Source of the DNA: Candidatus Scalindua sp.
GTDB lineage: Bacteria; Planctomycetota; Brocadiia; Brocadiales; Scalinduaceae
DNA length: 64,000 nucleotides
Direction of reading: 5' to 3'
Assembly: GCA_031316155.1 (NCBI GenBank)
Contig: JALDRB010000010.1
Location: 124,001-188,000, forward strand
Part shown: piece by piece, positions 38,256-47,387 of the stretch
Layout: each line of letters begins with the position of its first letter
Numbering within the stretch: position 1 is the first letter of the stretch
Made by a program: the position numbers and the translations under genes
Notes under the pieces: generated by a model
Databases searched by the model: none
Seen by the model: only the letters and a program-made list of their open reading frames with translations
What the model was told of the DNA's origin: nothing

Positions 38256-39434
38256 ATGAAATCAGACGTTTCACCACAATATAAATATGTTAAACTAGAC
38301 TGTTACTATTTCTGCTTCCAGCAAAGTCTCGCTGTTCTGGCATGGATACTTTTTTTTAAAAGAGAAGACTTAATTACAATTCAGCCATGGCTTAAGAAGG
38401 ATTTTCCTCGCTGGAAAACGGTTTATTTCCGACACCAGTGGAAAATCTTTAAACGTAATCTGACAAATCTGGTTTTCTTTGTTCAATGCCGGCTTGGTTT
38501 CCGTAATTTGGACACAGTGTATTTACCTGTTTATGGACATTTTGGTATTTATGTTCATAAAGGGTATAAAATATTTAATCTTTGGAGTGGCATAGTAACA
38601 AAAATATTCGATACTGATGTGAACAAGTCAATTATACTGAACGAAATAGAGCAACTGAAGAAAGTATCTCAAATTGATTTTGTCCCCACTCTCAAAAGAT
38701 GGGATATTAATCAAAGGTGGTCTGAAGAAGACTATATCAGGAGCAGCATACCTTTTTCACACAGAGCAGCTGATTCAGTTACATTCTTGAATGCATTTAA
38801 TAAAGAGGCCTCGCCATGCATTAATAGTCTTATATTATTTCAACCTCAGGAGACCAAAAACCTTGCTGTGTACTTTAGGAAACTCATCGAAGTTCTTGAA
38901 AGCAGCAAATTATCAAAAAAGAGCCCGGACTCAAAAGAATCGATTATTTTCAGAGATTTTATCCATTTTATGGTTAAGGAATTAGATGCTGAGGGTGACC
39001 TCCCTGTTCATCTTGTTTTTACTCATGGAGATTTCTGTCCTGCAAATTTATTAAATACAAAAAATGGATTAAGAATTGTTGATTGGGAAACCGCAAAGCA
39101 TAGAAGTTTATTGTTTGATTTTTACAGTTATTTTTTTTATCGGATCACTTCAGGCAAACTCTCTGTTAATAAAGTAGTTTCCGAAATAAATGAAGCTTTA
39201 CCAAATTTTTTATCTGAATTGTCTTTGAGAGTTCCCGATATTACAAAAAACATATTCGATTTCGTGAAAGTATACCGCTTTCTCTTTTATGTCGAGTATG
39301 TGTGTAAACTTGTAGAACGAGACCTCACAGACAATAGATTGAATATGACGCATTATATCTGTTTGAACATTGATGCTTTTAATCAATATGAAAGTACACT
39401 ACGTACTCAGATTACGGAGATCAAAAATGATTAA
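38256..39434 (+). CDS. APH-like phosphotransferase (kinase fold)
   Basis: 392 residues. The C-terminal half has the aminoglycoside phosphotransferase/choline kinase pattern: FTHGDFCPANLL (Brenner motif with catalytic Asp), then GLRIVDWE (metal Asp), and a helical end. The N-terminal region is variable; FGIYVHKGYKIFNLWSG could hold the nucleotide-binding strands. It overlaps the next glycosyltransferase gene by eight bases, so it is likely to phosphorylate a sugar or alcohol in glycan synthesis rather than give drug resistance. Substrate unknown. Confidence 0.75.
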   Translation: MKSDVSPQYKYVKLDCYYFCFQQSLAVLAWILFFKREDLITIQPWLKKDFPRWKTVYFRHQWKIFKRNLTNLVFFVQCRLGFRNLDTVYLPVYGHFGIYVHKGYKIFNLWSGIVTKIFDTDVNKSIILNEIEQLKKVSQIDFVPTLKRWDINQRWSEEDYIRSSIPFSHRAADSVTFLNAFNKEASPCINSLILFQPQETKNLAVYFRKLIEVLESSKLSKKSPDSKESIIFRDFIHFMVKELDAEGDLPVHLVFTHGDFCPANLLNTKNGLRIVDWETAKHRSLLFDFYSYFFYRITSGKLSVNKVVSEINEALPNFLSELSLRVPDITKNIFDFVKVYRFLFYVEYVCKLVERDLTDNRLNMTHYICLNIDAFNQYESTLRTQITEIKND

Positions 39435-40377
39435 TCGTACACCACCTTTGGTTACAATTGGAATGCCAACGTATAATCGTGCCAATAATTACCTAAAACA
39501 AGCAATTCAATGTGCTGTTAACCAAACATACCCAAATATTGAGATTATAGTTTCAGATAATTGTTCATCGGACAATACCGAAACACTTTTTAAAAGTTTC
39601 AATAATCCAATGATAAAATATTTCAGGCAAAGCAGAAATATTGGCGGGCAAAACAATGTCCAATTCTGTCTTGAACAGGCACAGGGTGATTATTTTTTGC
39701 TACTACACGATGATGACCTTATTGATGATGATTTTGTAAAGGTATGTATTGAAGCTGCCGATTACGATACTAGTTATGGCATTATCCTCACAGGAACACG
39801 TGTGATTGACGAGAACGGCACAGTTCTGCAGGGATCTACAAATGAGGCTGAAGAATGCCCGATTACTGATTTTATCCTTAAATGGTTTGATCATAAGGTG
39901 CCTTTATACTTATGCAGTACGCTTTATAATACGAGAAGGTTAAAAGAATTGGGAGGCTTCAGATCAAAATATAACCTCTACGAAGACAATATTGTTCTGT
40001 TCCAGTTAGCGGCAAAATTCGGAAGAAAAGATGTTCATGATGTAAAAGCAAGTTTTCGAAGACATTCCGATAATATTGGTTCGGCAGCCCACATTAATGA
40101 GTGGTGTGAGGATAGCCTTCATCTATTGAATGTCATATGTGATGTGGTACCGGATAACAAAGAACTGCTAAAATCTCGAGGATTAAACTACTTCAGTGTT
40201 GATAATTATATCAGGGCTGCAAGAATCCAATCACCTTTTAAACGCTTTTACGCTTACCTAATTGTCTATAAAAATTTTGAATATTCATATTCTCCTTTTC
40301 ATTATATCTTTGCAAAAAACATCATTTACAGGAAGGCCTTCCGTGCACTACGTTACCTGAAAAGGAAAACGAAATAA
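39427..40377 (+). CDS. Glycosyltransferase family 2
   Basis: 316 residues, GT-A fold. Seen: PLVTIGMPTYNRANNYLKQA, IEIIVSDNCSSDNT, and the metal-binding LLLHDDDLI. The open frame starts at 39370, but the ATG at 39427 has GGAG eight bases upstream and begins the family fold, so I use it; it overlaps the phosphotransferase stop by eight bases. Donor and acceptor are unknown. Part of a plus-strand glycan cluster. Confidence 0.85.
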   Translation: MINRTPPLVTIGMPTYNRANNYLKQAIQCAVNQTYPNIEIIVSDNCSSDNTETLFKSFNNPMIKYFRQSRNIGGQNNVQFCLEQAQGDYFLLLHDDDLIDDDFVKVCIEAADYDTSYGIILTGTRVIDENGTVLQGSTNEAEECPITDFILKWFDHKVPLYLCSTLYNTRRLKELGGFRSKYNLYEDNIVLFQLAAKFGRKDVHDVKASFRRHSDNIGSAAHINEWCEDSLHLLNVICDVVPDNKELLKSRGLNYFSVDNYIRAARIQSPFKRFYAYLIVYKNFEYSYSPFHYIFAKNIIYRKAFRALRYLKRKTK

Positions 40378-40503
40378 GCATTGGCACAGTCTCCAGTGAA
40401 TTGATACTTAAGAGTTATCACCCTCTTTTTTGTACCTGGATTTCACCCTGTTGATTCTCTCGCGGTGATGACAAATAATCCGGAAACCTAAACGGTAAAA
40501 TTA

Positions 40504-41499
40504 ATGCAAGAACAACCTTTATTTTCAGTGATAATGCCAAACTTTAACAACGGCATCTATATTAAAGAGGCAATTGAAAGTGTTTTGACACAGAGATATA
40601 ATAATTGGGAATTAGTAATCGTTGATGACGCATCTACTGATAATTCACTCGAAATTATTGAACCCTTTCTTACTAATCTTAAAATAAAACTGATTAAGAA
40701 TGCCAGTAACAAAGGAGTGGCACATGCTGCAAAGCAGGCAGTTGAAAACTCGTCCGGCGAGATCATCGGCACCCTGGATTCCGATGATATTTTATATGAA
40801 GATGCTTTATTGGTTATGGTCAACGAATATATCGCTGAACCTGATTATGGCTTAATTTACTCAAATCATTATATAGTTGATAAAAATTCAGTAATACGCA
40901 GCATAGCAAAATGGCTTGATCCGTGGTCCGAAGATACCTGTCTTCAGGAAGTTTTTATCAACCGGCTATTTGATAAAATCACAATATCAATGCATTTTCG
41001 TACATTTAAAAGAAGCGCCTACAACAAGACAGAGGGATATGATACTTCTTTATTAAGTTATGAAGATCGGGACTTATATTATAAGCTTGAAAAGGTAACC
41101 AAAATAAAAGGCATTAATAAATGTCTTTACGGCTATCGACATACCGATGAGAGGGGAGCATTCAGGAACAATCCCAAAACTCAATATTACTGGTTTATCT
41201 GTGAATATAAGGAAACAAAAAGAAGACTTGGGATTAACTTACCATATGCCGATAAAGAGAAAATATCTCCCTTCTTATCCAATGTAATGTATAGGTATTT
41301 ATGTAAGCGAGCTAATATGAAAAAAGAAAATCTTCGGGCAAAGCTTCACTCACTTCTCTCAGTAATGGGACATGCCAATCTAAAATCCAATAAAATACTG
41401 GCAATTCTTTACTTTCTTAATTCATGGGCGTATGGCAATGTGCCAATTACGTTTAAGGCAATAAAAAAAATTATCAATCCTGAGCTTCTGGGTAAATGA
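40504..41499 (+). CDS. Glycosyltransferase family 2
   Basis: 331 residues. Seen: PLFSVIMPNFNNGIYIKEAI, WELVIVDDASTDNS, the metal-binding GTLDSDDIL, and a family-like ending with SYEDRDLYYKLEK. It is 126 bases after the first GT2 gene and overlaps the next gene by four bases (ATGA), so translation is coupled with the GT4 gene. Confidence 0.87.
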   Translation: MQEQPLFSVIMPNFNNGIYIKEAIESVLTQRYNNWELVIVDDASTDNSLEIIEPFLTNLKIKLIKNASNKGVAHAAKQAVENSSGEIIGTLDSDDILYEDALLVMVNEYIAEPDYGLIYSNHYIVDKNSVIRSIAKWLDPWSEDTCLQEVFINRLFDKITISMHFRTFKRSAYNKTEGYDTSLLSYEDRDLYYKLEKVTKIKGINKCLYGYRHTDERGAFRNNPKTQYYWFICEYKETKRRLGINLPYADKEKISPFLSNVMYRYLCKRANMKKENLRAKLHSLLSVMGHANLKSNKILAILYFLNSWAYGNVPITFKAIKKIINPELLGK

Positions 41500-42704
41500 A
41501 AATACTGTATATTTGTGACAAGCTGATAACCTTTATCTTGAATGAAATAATAGATCTTCACAACAATAATGACATTTTCATCCTGTCAGAGCATTCTGAA
41601 AAAGCTTATGAAGTTATAAACAAACCTATTTTAATTAAAAATGGCCTCGACAGGAACTATCATAAATTCATCAGCTTTAAAAACAGAAAAGAGAAATATT
41701 TTCATTTCATAACTAAGATATTGTATGATTTTGTTGTTCATCCAATATGCGCCTGTAGAGCTGTAATCAATATTCTAAAATATTATCCAAACCTTAATTA
41801 TGGAATTTCAGATTATCTCGATGTGAGATATTTTTTTGATGCTGAGATCGATGTTATACATTCACCATTTTCAACACCTTCGATAATAGATAAAGCATTT
41901 TTATTATCAAAGATACTTAACGTTCCTTTTACCTTGTCCTTCAGGGCACATGATATTTACGAAGGAGATAATAGTTTAAAAACCCAGAAAAGAATTAAAA
42001 AAATCAGGGAAGCCTCTCAAATAATGACAATCTCTGATTACAATAAAAAATATTTAGAAAAAGCTTTTCATATCAATAAAAATATAGAAATTATCCACAG
42101 CTCAATAGATCCCGACTTTTTCAAGCCAACGAATTTAACGAGATCGCCAAAATCCATAGTTACTGTCTGCAGGCTGCATGAACAAAAAGGCCTTATCTAT
42201 CTTATTAATGCTTGCAACATATTAAATAAAAGAAATATTGACTACACCTGCACAATAATAGGAGAAGGATCAGAAAAGCAGAAATACGATAAGCTTATTG
42301 AAGATTTACAGATTCCCAACATTATCTTTATCAATAATTTGCCATATAACGAAGTTAAAAATCATTTAAATAATTATACGGTATTTGTATTACCTTGTAT
42401 AATTGCTTCTGACGGGAAGAGGGATATTTTAGCGAATTCTCTGAAAGAAGCAATGTCAATGGAGATTCCGGTTATAACATCAAACATTTGTGGTATTGAA
42501 GAATTGGTGGATGATGGTATTAATGGATTTTTAGTTCCTCCTCAAAATGCTCAGGCTATTGCCGATGCTATTGAAAAAATATTCAACAACCCCGACCTTG
42601 GAAGAAAAATTGGTAAAGAGGGTAGAAAAAAAATAAAGAAAGAATTCAACATAAAAATTGAAGCAGGAAAAATAGAAAAAATTTTTAAAGAAGTAAAATT
42701 ATAG
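41496..42704 (+). CDS. Glycosyltransferase family 4
   Basis: 402 residues, GT-B fold. N-terminal half: ILYICDKLITFILNEI, the segment LDVRYFFDAEIDVIHSPFS and FTLSFRAHDIYEG. C-terminal half: SIVTVCRLHEQKGLIYLI, TIIGEGSEK, FVLPCIIASDGKRDILANSLKEAMSMEIPVI and GIEELVDDGINGFLV, the donor-sugar site with the conserved Glu. Starts on ATGA overlapping the GT2 stop. Its 3' end lies against a minus-strand TonB-receptor gene with no intergenic space. Confidence 0.9.
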   Translation: MKILYICDKLITFILNEIIDLHNNNDIFILSEHSEKAYEVINKPILIKNGLDRNYHKFISFKNRKEKYFHFITKILYDFVVHPICACRAVINILKYYPNLNYGISDYLDVRYFFDAEIDVIHSPFSTPSIIDKAFLLSKILNVPFTLSFRAHDIYEGDNSLKTQKRIKKIREASQIMTISDYNKKYLEKAFHINKNIEIIHSSIDPDFFKPTNLTRSPKSIVTVCRLHEQKGLIYLINACNILNKRNIDYTCTIIGEGSEKQKYDKLIEDLQIPNIIFINNLPYNEVKNHLNNYTVFVLPCIIASDGKRDILANSLKEAMSMEIPVITSNICGIEELVDDGINGFLVPPQNAQAIADAIEKIFNNPDLGRKIGKEGRKKIKKEFNIKIEAGKIEKIFKEVKL

Positions 42705-44266
42705 CCCAAACTAAACTCAAATGTATTGATCTTTTCCGGATCAAGGTTGGGATTACCTAACCTGGACGTGTTGTTTTTCGTAAACATTTCCACGAAACTT
42801 GGAGCCCTGAAGGCAGTCGCAAAAAGCAGCTTCAGATGCGCGTCTTCCATAAATCGCCATGTCAACCCAGCCCTTGGATTGGTTGTGCCTCCAAATCTTG
42901 AATAATCGTCATGCCTCACACCAATCGTGAAATCAATGTCTTCTGTAATGTTCCACTCATCCTGCAAATAAACCGCCCATAACTGTTGGGTTAATCTTTT
43001 TCGCCAGATAGGCAAGGTATCAGTAAAGTCTGTAAGTGATAGTAGTGGAGCAGATGTTAAAGGATGAAAATTGGTATCATAATTTATATCACTCTGATGT
43101 ATCCATTCGTATTGAAAACCTGCCGTCAATCTATTTCTCTCAGAAACATCATAATTAACTTGATTTTCAAAACCAATAATCCTTATTTTGTTACGTGGGT
43201 GCATCTTCACACCATCAGGATAAACAAATGGCCCCGATGCAAAACCCTTTGGAAATGCTTCAAAAAACACATTATAGTTAAACTGATCATAATATACTTT
43301 AGGAATTATGTCCAGTTTATCAGCCAGGTTCAGGTTATATCCCAACTCAGAAAATATATGGGTATTTCTTTCCTCAGTATCATCATTTAAGGCATCATTA
43401 ATACCTATATATGCTTCCCTTCTCTTCTTCATATACTTGGTTTTTAATTCCAGATTTTTGTATGACAGCTTCAAATTAAGGTCTGTTTTCTCTTTCTCAT
43501 TCTGAGACCTCCCGGGACTCTTGGAAAAAGGTGCCGGGAAAAGAGCATCCTGTTCAACTATTTCACTATGACCTCCGGTGTCAAAGTAATCGAAATAACC
43601 GGAAATCTTCAGCTCTCCGCATTCCTTACCAAATAGCATGTTGTAATTCTGCGTATCAAAGCTTCCACCAGCTGCTGTCCATTGAAAGCCGTCAATATCA
43701 TCTGTGTCCTTTGTTATCACGTTAATAACAGCAAGAAACGCATTCCGGCCATAAAGAGCTGAACCTGGCCCTCTGATAATTTCTATTTTCTTAGCATTCT
43801 CGAGAACAAGATCGTTATAGTGATTAGTGAAACCGCCGGCAAACGGCCAATTCATCGAATGGCCGTCAATCAATAACTTTAATTTGGGAGAACTGAAATC
43901 AAGCACACCTCTCATACCAAACTCTTCTTCTCCTGTCCTGTCATTAGATATATCAAAACCCGGCACTATTCTCAAGAGATCCGCTAATGTCCTGAATCCC
44001 ATCTCTTTTATCTGGTTTGCCGTGATTACGGCAACGATACCCGGTGCCTTGCTGATTGGGGTTTCGTGTCTTGTTGTAATGCTTACCATTCCCTCTGCCT
44101 GTAACCATCTGAGTTCTTCCAAGATTGACGGTGATGGTTTCTGACTTTCAGCAGGAATTGAAGTTTCTTCTGAAAAGAGCGAAAAAGTTAAACTGAATAT
44201 AATTGCAGTGAGTGTGATTAAACCCGAAGGTACCGGTAATAGAGTGACAACTTTTATATTTCTCAT
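42551..44266 (-). CDS. TonB-dependent receptor, C-terminus truncated
   Basis: Outer-membrane beta-barrel uptake receptor. A signal segment (VTLLPVPSGLITLTAIIF), then a plug domain with ISKAPGIVAVITANQIKEMG, LADLLRIVPGFDI, GMRGV and IIRGPGSALYGRNAFLAVINVITK. The barrel begins (DEWNITEDIDFTIGVRHDDY, RAGLTWRFMEDAHLKLLFATAFRAP, NPNLDPEKINTFEFSLGY) but after about 42705 the frame is only the antisense of the glycosyltransferase end. A complete receptor would have roughly 100-200 more residues. So the real receptor part ends near 42705 and the barrel is incomplete: a rearrangement removed its end. Ligand unknown. Confidence 0.75.
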   Translation of the reverse strand: MRNIKVVTLLPVPSGLITLTAIIFSLTFSLFSEETSIPAESQKPSPSILEELRWLQAEGMVSITTRHETPISKAPGIVAVITANQIKEMGFRTLADLLRIVPGFDISNDRTGEEEFGMRGVLDFSSPKLKLLIDGHSMNWPFAGGFTNHYNDLVLENAKKIEIIRGPGSALYGRNAFLAVINVITKDTDDIDGFQWTAAGGSFDTQNYNMLFGKECGELKISGYFDYFDTGGHSEIVEQDALFPAPFSKSPGRSQNEKEKTDLNLKLSYKNLELKTKYMKKRREAYIGINDALNDDTEERNTHIFSELGYNLNLADKLDIIPKVYYDQFNYNVFFEAFPKGFASGPFVYPDGVKMHPRNKIRIIGFENQVNYDVSERNRLTAGFQYEWIHQSDINYDTNFHPLTSAPLLSLTDFTDTLPIWRKRLTQQLWAVYLQDEWNITEDIDFTIGVRHDDYSRFGGTTNPRAGLTWRFMEDAHLKLLFATAFRAPSFVEMFTKNNTSRLGNPNLDPEKINTFEFSLGYNFTSLKIFSIFPASIFMLNSFFIFFLPSLPIFLPRSGLLNIFSIASAIA

Positions 44267-44980
44267 GATCTGTTAAAAAGAACTATTTCTTGGGATTAGT
44301 TCTTCACTTACAAAATACGAGACAGTTATACTAATCCTCTGATAACCAGGCTTGCCTCTGTTTATCCATAAATCTCTTGATGAAACATCTTTCTGCTAAA
44401 ATCGTAGAACCAGATGAGAACAATGCAGAATGGTATTTGTAAATTTTAGCTTCTGTAATTTATAGACCCATTATAATATACCTCTTTTGTCAAACATCAT
44501 TTATAGAGATGCTATAATCGACTAACGGACTTAAATTTTCAATATTGATGCCCCTATTGATATTGAGTCTTTGACGTCATGTATTTCTCTTCAGCTCTTT
44601 AACTTGTCCTTTTTTGATCCAACCCTGCGCAGAAACACTGTTGTGTTGCGGATTAACTTATGGCGAATAATAGCGCTTTATATCCTTTTTGGCTATCATA
44701 GTCAATGTTAATAGTTTTTTTGCAATCCTGATTAAACAAAGCGCAAAAAAACCGCTTGATCTAAAATTAAAATTTACTTTCTCCTCATAGGTACAGTTAC
44801 GAAGTAGGATAATAAATAAACCGGTTTCTTGTAACCATTGGTATGTACTCCTGATTAACAAATAAACATCTAAAGGAAACCGCACAGACTATTGCCGACA
44901 TATAATAGTTGCTTCAAGGCATGTAATCTATCATAATAGTTCTCTGATAAGAAATTAAGTGTTTACGAGTAAGGCGACTT
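44267..44980. other. Gap between the receptor gene and hpt
   Basis: About 710 bases, AT-rich. The small minus-strand frame 44658-44885 has no recognisable feature. I see nothing else. Confidence 0.4.
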
Positions 44981-45520
44981 ATGGAAGCAGAGATCGAAAA
45001 AATCATTATTAGTGAAGCCGATATCAAAGATCGTGTACGGGAACTGGCAGAAAGAATAATTGCTGACTATGAACGTAAAGAGCTGACGATGATTGGAATA
45101 TTAAATGGAGGCCTTATATTTCTCGCCGACTTGATTCGCCATATTCCCTTTGCGGTTAAGATTGATACTGTTCGGGTTAATGCGTATGCAGGAAACGCAA
45201 CCTACCCGAAAAGAGAAGCAGATATTGTTGACAGCATCAGATTAAACGTAAAAGATGAACATGTCCTTGTTGTCGACGACATACTTGATACCGGGAAAAC
45301 GCTTCTAAAAACTCTCGACATTGTAAAAAAACTGAATCCTTTATCGGTTAAGGTATGTGTACTCCTCAACAAACAGGAAAGAAGAGAAAGAGAGATCAAT
45401 CCGGACTATTGTTGTTTCGAAGTTGAAAATAGATTTGTGGTTGGTTATGGCCTCGATTATGACAACAGATACAGGAATCTGCCATACATTGCAGTATTGA
45501 GAGAGAAACAGGATAAATGA
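44981..45520 (+). CDS. hpt: Hypoxanthine phosphoribosyltransferase
   Basis: Purine salvage enzyme that joins hypoxanthine or guanine to PRPP. 179 residues. Seen: LTMIGILNGGLIFLADLIRHI, the PRPP-binding loop VLVVDDILDTGKTLLKTL, VCVLLNKQERRE, and VVGYGLDYDNRYRNLPYIAVL. All standard. It stands alone, with repeats on the downstream side. Confidence 0.93.
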   Translation: MEAEIEKIIISEADIKDRVRELAERIIADYERKELTMIGILNGGLIFLADLIRHIPFAVKIDTVRVNAYAGNATYPKREADIVDSIRLNVKDEHVLVVDDILDTGKTLLKTLDIVKKLNPLSVKVCVLLNKQERREREINPDYCCFEVENRFVVGYGLDYDNRYRNLPYIAVLREKQDK

Positions 45521-45639
45521 GCGAATGCCCGTTCAGTTGTTGTTAGTCCTTAATTGAAAATATTTGGTTCATCTCCCAATTAGTTGAAGAAAATGGCAAC
45601 CAATAATGACAATAATGAATTAACCTATTGAAAAAATTG

Positions 45640-45828
45640 GACATCCAATAATAAGCACCAAATAATAAAAATTAAATAACAGACAAATTCCAATGATTAA
45701 AATTCAAAATGTCCTAAAAGATTGGTTTTGATCATTACTGCCTCCCGATAGGGAGCCGAACATTGTGATTTGTGATTTATTTGTAATTTGTGTTTTGAGA
45801 TTTGTAATTTATTATCTTTTGTTTGGTT
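45640..45828. repeat. AT-rich imperfect inverted repeat
   Basis: Left arm CAAATAATAAAAATTAAAT with ACAAATTCCAATGATTAAA; right arm ATTTGTGATTTATTTGTAAT with GTAATTTATTATC. The arms are loosely complementary and could fold into a long hairpin around CCTCCCGATAGGGAG. It fills most of the gap between hpt and the radical SAM gene. No coding potential. Confidence 0.4.
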
Positions 45829-45945
45829 GTGGCTTGAGCAGGTTGGGAGAAAAAATGAATTTTTGAAAAATATTGTTTCGTATATTGCATTTTAGCAAAT
45901 TATTAGTTGCTTTTTCACGAACTATCTGATTAATTGTTACCTATT

Positions 45946-47010
45946 ATGAAAGCAGAATCTGTGCCGGAACAACCGGTAAAACTCATTTCACAAAAAAAAG
46001 TCCGTAGGAGTATTGGTCCAAAAAAGACTTTTCGTAATACCCTCTTTGCCCTCTCTTCAAATACCATCGGGAAAGGAACCACAAAACTCCTTTTCAAACT
46101 GTACGATCTCGGAAGATTTGACATTTTTGGGAAACCGGCAGGCGCTATTAGTTCATTTGATATAACAAACAGATGTAACCTGCGTTGTAAACACTGTTAT
46201 TTCTATGCTCATGATTACGAAGCCGAAAAGGAACTTACAGACGATGAATGGATTGACAAATTGGAGGAATTAAAGGAAACTGATTTCCCGTTTTATCAAT
46301 GCTCATGGATAGGGGGGGAACCTCTCTTACGCAAAGACCTGATAGAAAGATGCATGAAGTATTTCAAATCAAACCTGGTTGCTACGAACGGTACGATACC
46401 TCTTCCTGACTGGCCAGATGTTAATTTCTATATTGCCGTAGATGGGCCGGAAGAGATGCATGATGAGATACGGGGAAAAGGGTGTTACGCCAAGATCAGA
46501 AAAAATGCAAACAGGCCTGATTTAAAGATAATTGTCTCCATGGTTGTAAACAAGATCAACTATACCGGGATAGAAAGGTTTCTTGAAGATTGGGTTAATA
46601 CCCCCGTAAAAGGGTGCCTTTTCCAAATGCATACACCGGTGAAGGGATTAGAGTATAACGACCAACTCTGGCCTGGTTGGGATCTCAGAGACCGTATTAT
46701 TGACAAATTAATACAGCTAAAGGAAGAAAAATACGGTGATTTTATAGCGGTCCCAAGATATGTTCTTGAGATGATGAAGTCAGAAAAGTCTAAAGAGATA
46801 ACTGCCAATTGTCTCTTTCGGCAAGTCTCTTTTTGTCTTGACCCGCAGGGCAGGAGAAAGCGGCCGTGCATGATGGGGCCGCTGGCTGACTGCGGACGTT
46901 GCGGTTGTGTATTACCATTTCACCTGAAGGCACTGGAGGATAAGAAATTGGTGTTTCGGGAAATGATTATGAATCTGAAGCGAAAGGTTGGTCGAAAGGT
47001 TTTCAATTAG
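45946..47010 (+). CDS. Radical SAM enzyme with an extra Cys-rich C-terminus
   Basis: 354 residues. The SAM/4Fe-4S motif CNLRCKHCY is near residues 77-85 (C77, C81, C84), then SWIGGEPLLR and the strand INFYIAVDGPEEM-like VNFYIAVDGPEEMHDEI. A C-terminal set of cysteines (CLFRQVSFCLDP, RPCMMGPLADCGRCGCV) could bind a second cluster, as in SPASM-type proteins. Chemistry and substrate are not readable. I begin at the ATG at 45946 rather than the TTG at 45934. The stop TAG is the first triplet of a palindromic element at 47008. No clear partner gene. Confidence 0.78.
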   Translation: MKAESVPEQPVKLISQKKVRRSIGPKKTFRNTLFALSSNTIGKGTTKLLFKLYDLGRFDIFGKPAGAISSFDITNRCNLRCKHCYFYAHDYEAEKELTDDEWIDKLEELKETDFPFYQCSWIGGEPLLRKDLIERCMKYFKSNLVATNGTIPLPDWPDVNFYIAVDGPEEMHDEIRGKGCYAKIRKNANRPDLKIIVSMVVNKINYTGIERFLEDWVNTPVKGCLFQMHTPVKGLEYNDQLWPGWDLRDRIIDKLIQLKEEKYGDFIAVPRYVLEMMKSEKSKEITANCLFRQVSFCLDPQGRRKRPCMMGPLADCGRCGCVLPFHLKALEDKKLVFREMIMNLKRKVGRKVFN

Positions 47011-47136
47011 TGTTTGAACGAAAACTACCCGCCTACTGCGTTGCTGCAGCAATTTCATAATCCTCAAGTACATTAGTACGTTCCGGTTACGAAATTGTTA
47101 CGCGCCTTGAATCTGTGCAGTTTTGGTTCAAACACA
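47008..47136. repeat. Palindromic element with terminal inverted repeats, copy 2 of 2
   Basis: About 129 bp from TAGTGTTTGAACGAAAACT to GTTCAAACACA. Terminal repeats are imperfect (about 17 of 20 positions). The interior GTTGCTG, AATCCTCAAGTAC, AGTACGTTCCGGTTA and GCGCCTTGAATCTG repeats that of the element at 14503. It begins at the TAG stop of the radical SAM gene. Confidence 0.75.
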
Positions 47137-47387
47137 GGGTTTCCATTCAAGCACTAATTAGCAATATATCAATATTTTGTCTTCTTTGTTGTCTTATACC
47201 ATACACTCTGCATCGTATAAAATTGAACAAATTCTTATTGTATTGCTTTCGTTTAGCAGTAAATACAAATCCCCGAATTTTAGAAAAATAACTCTGACTC
47301 AGTTATCAGGAATGTTCTCATCACGTTAGTTCCATAGTTAGAACCTGTCTTTTATTACCATCTATTTATTGCAATCTCTGAAGATAA

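Noticed and set aside
42551-42704. Last 50 or so codons of the TonB receptor frame as real coding sequence
   Set aside because: They are the antisense of the well-conserved end of a glycosyltransferase (GRKIGKEGRKK region) and look nothing like a beta barrel.
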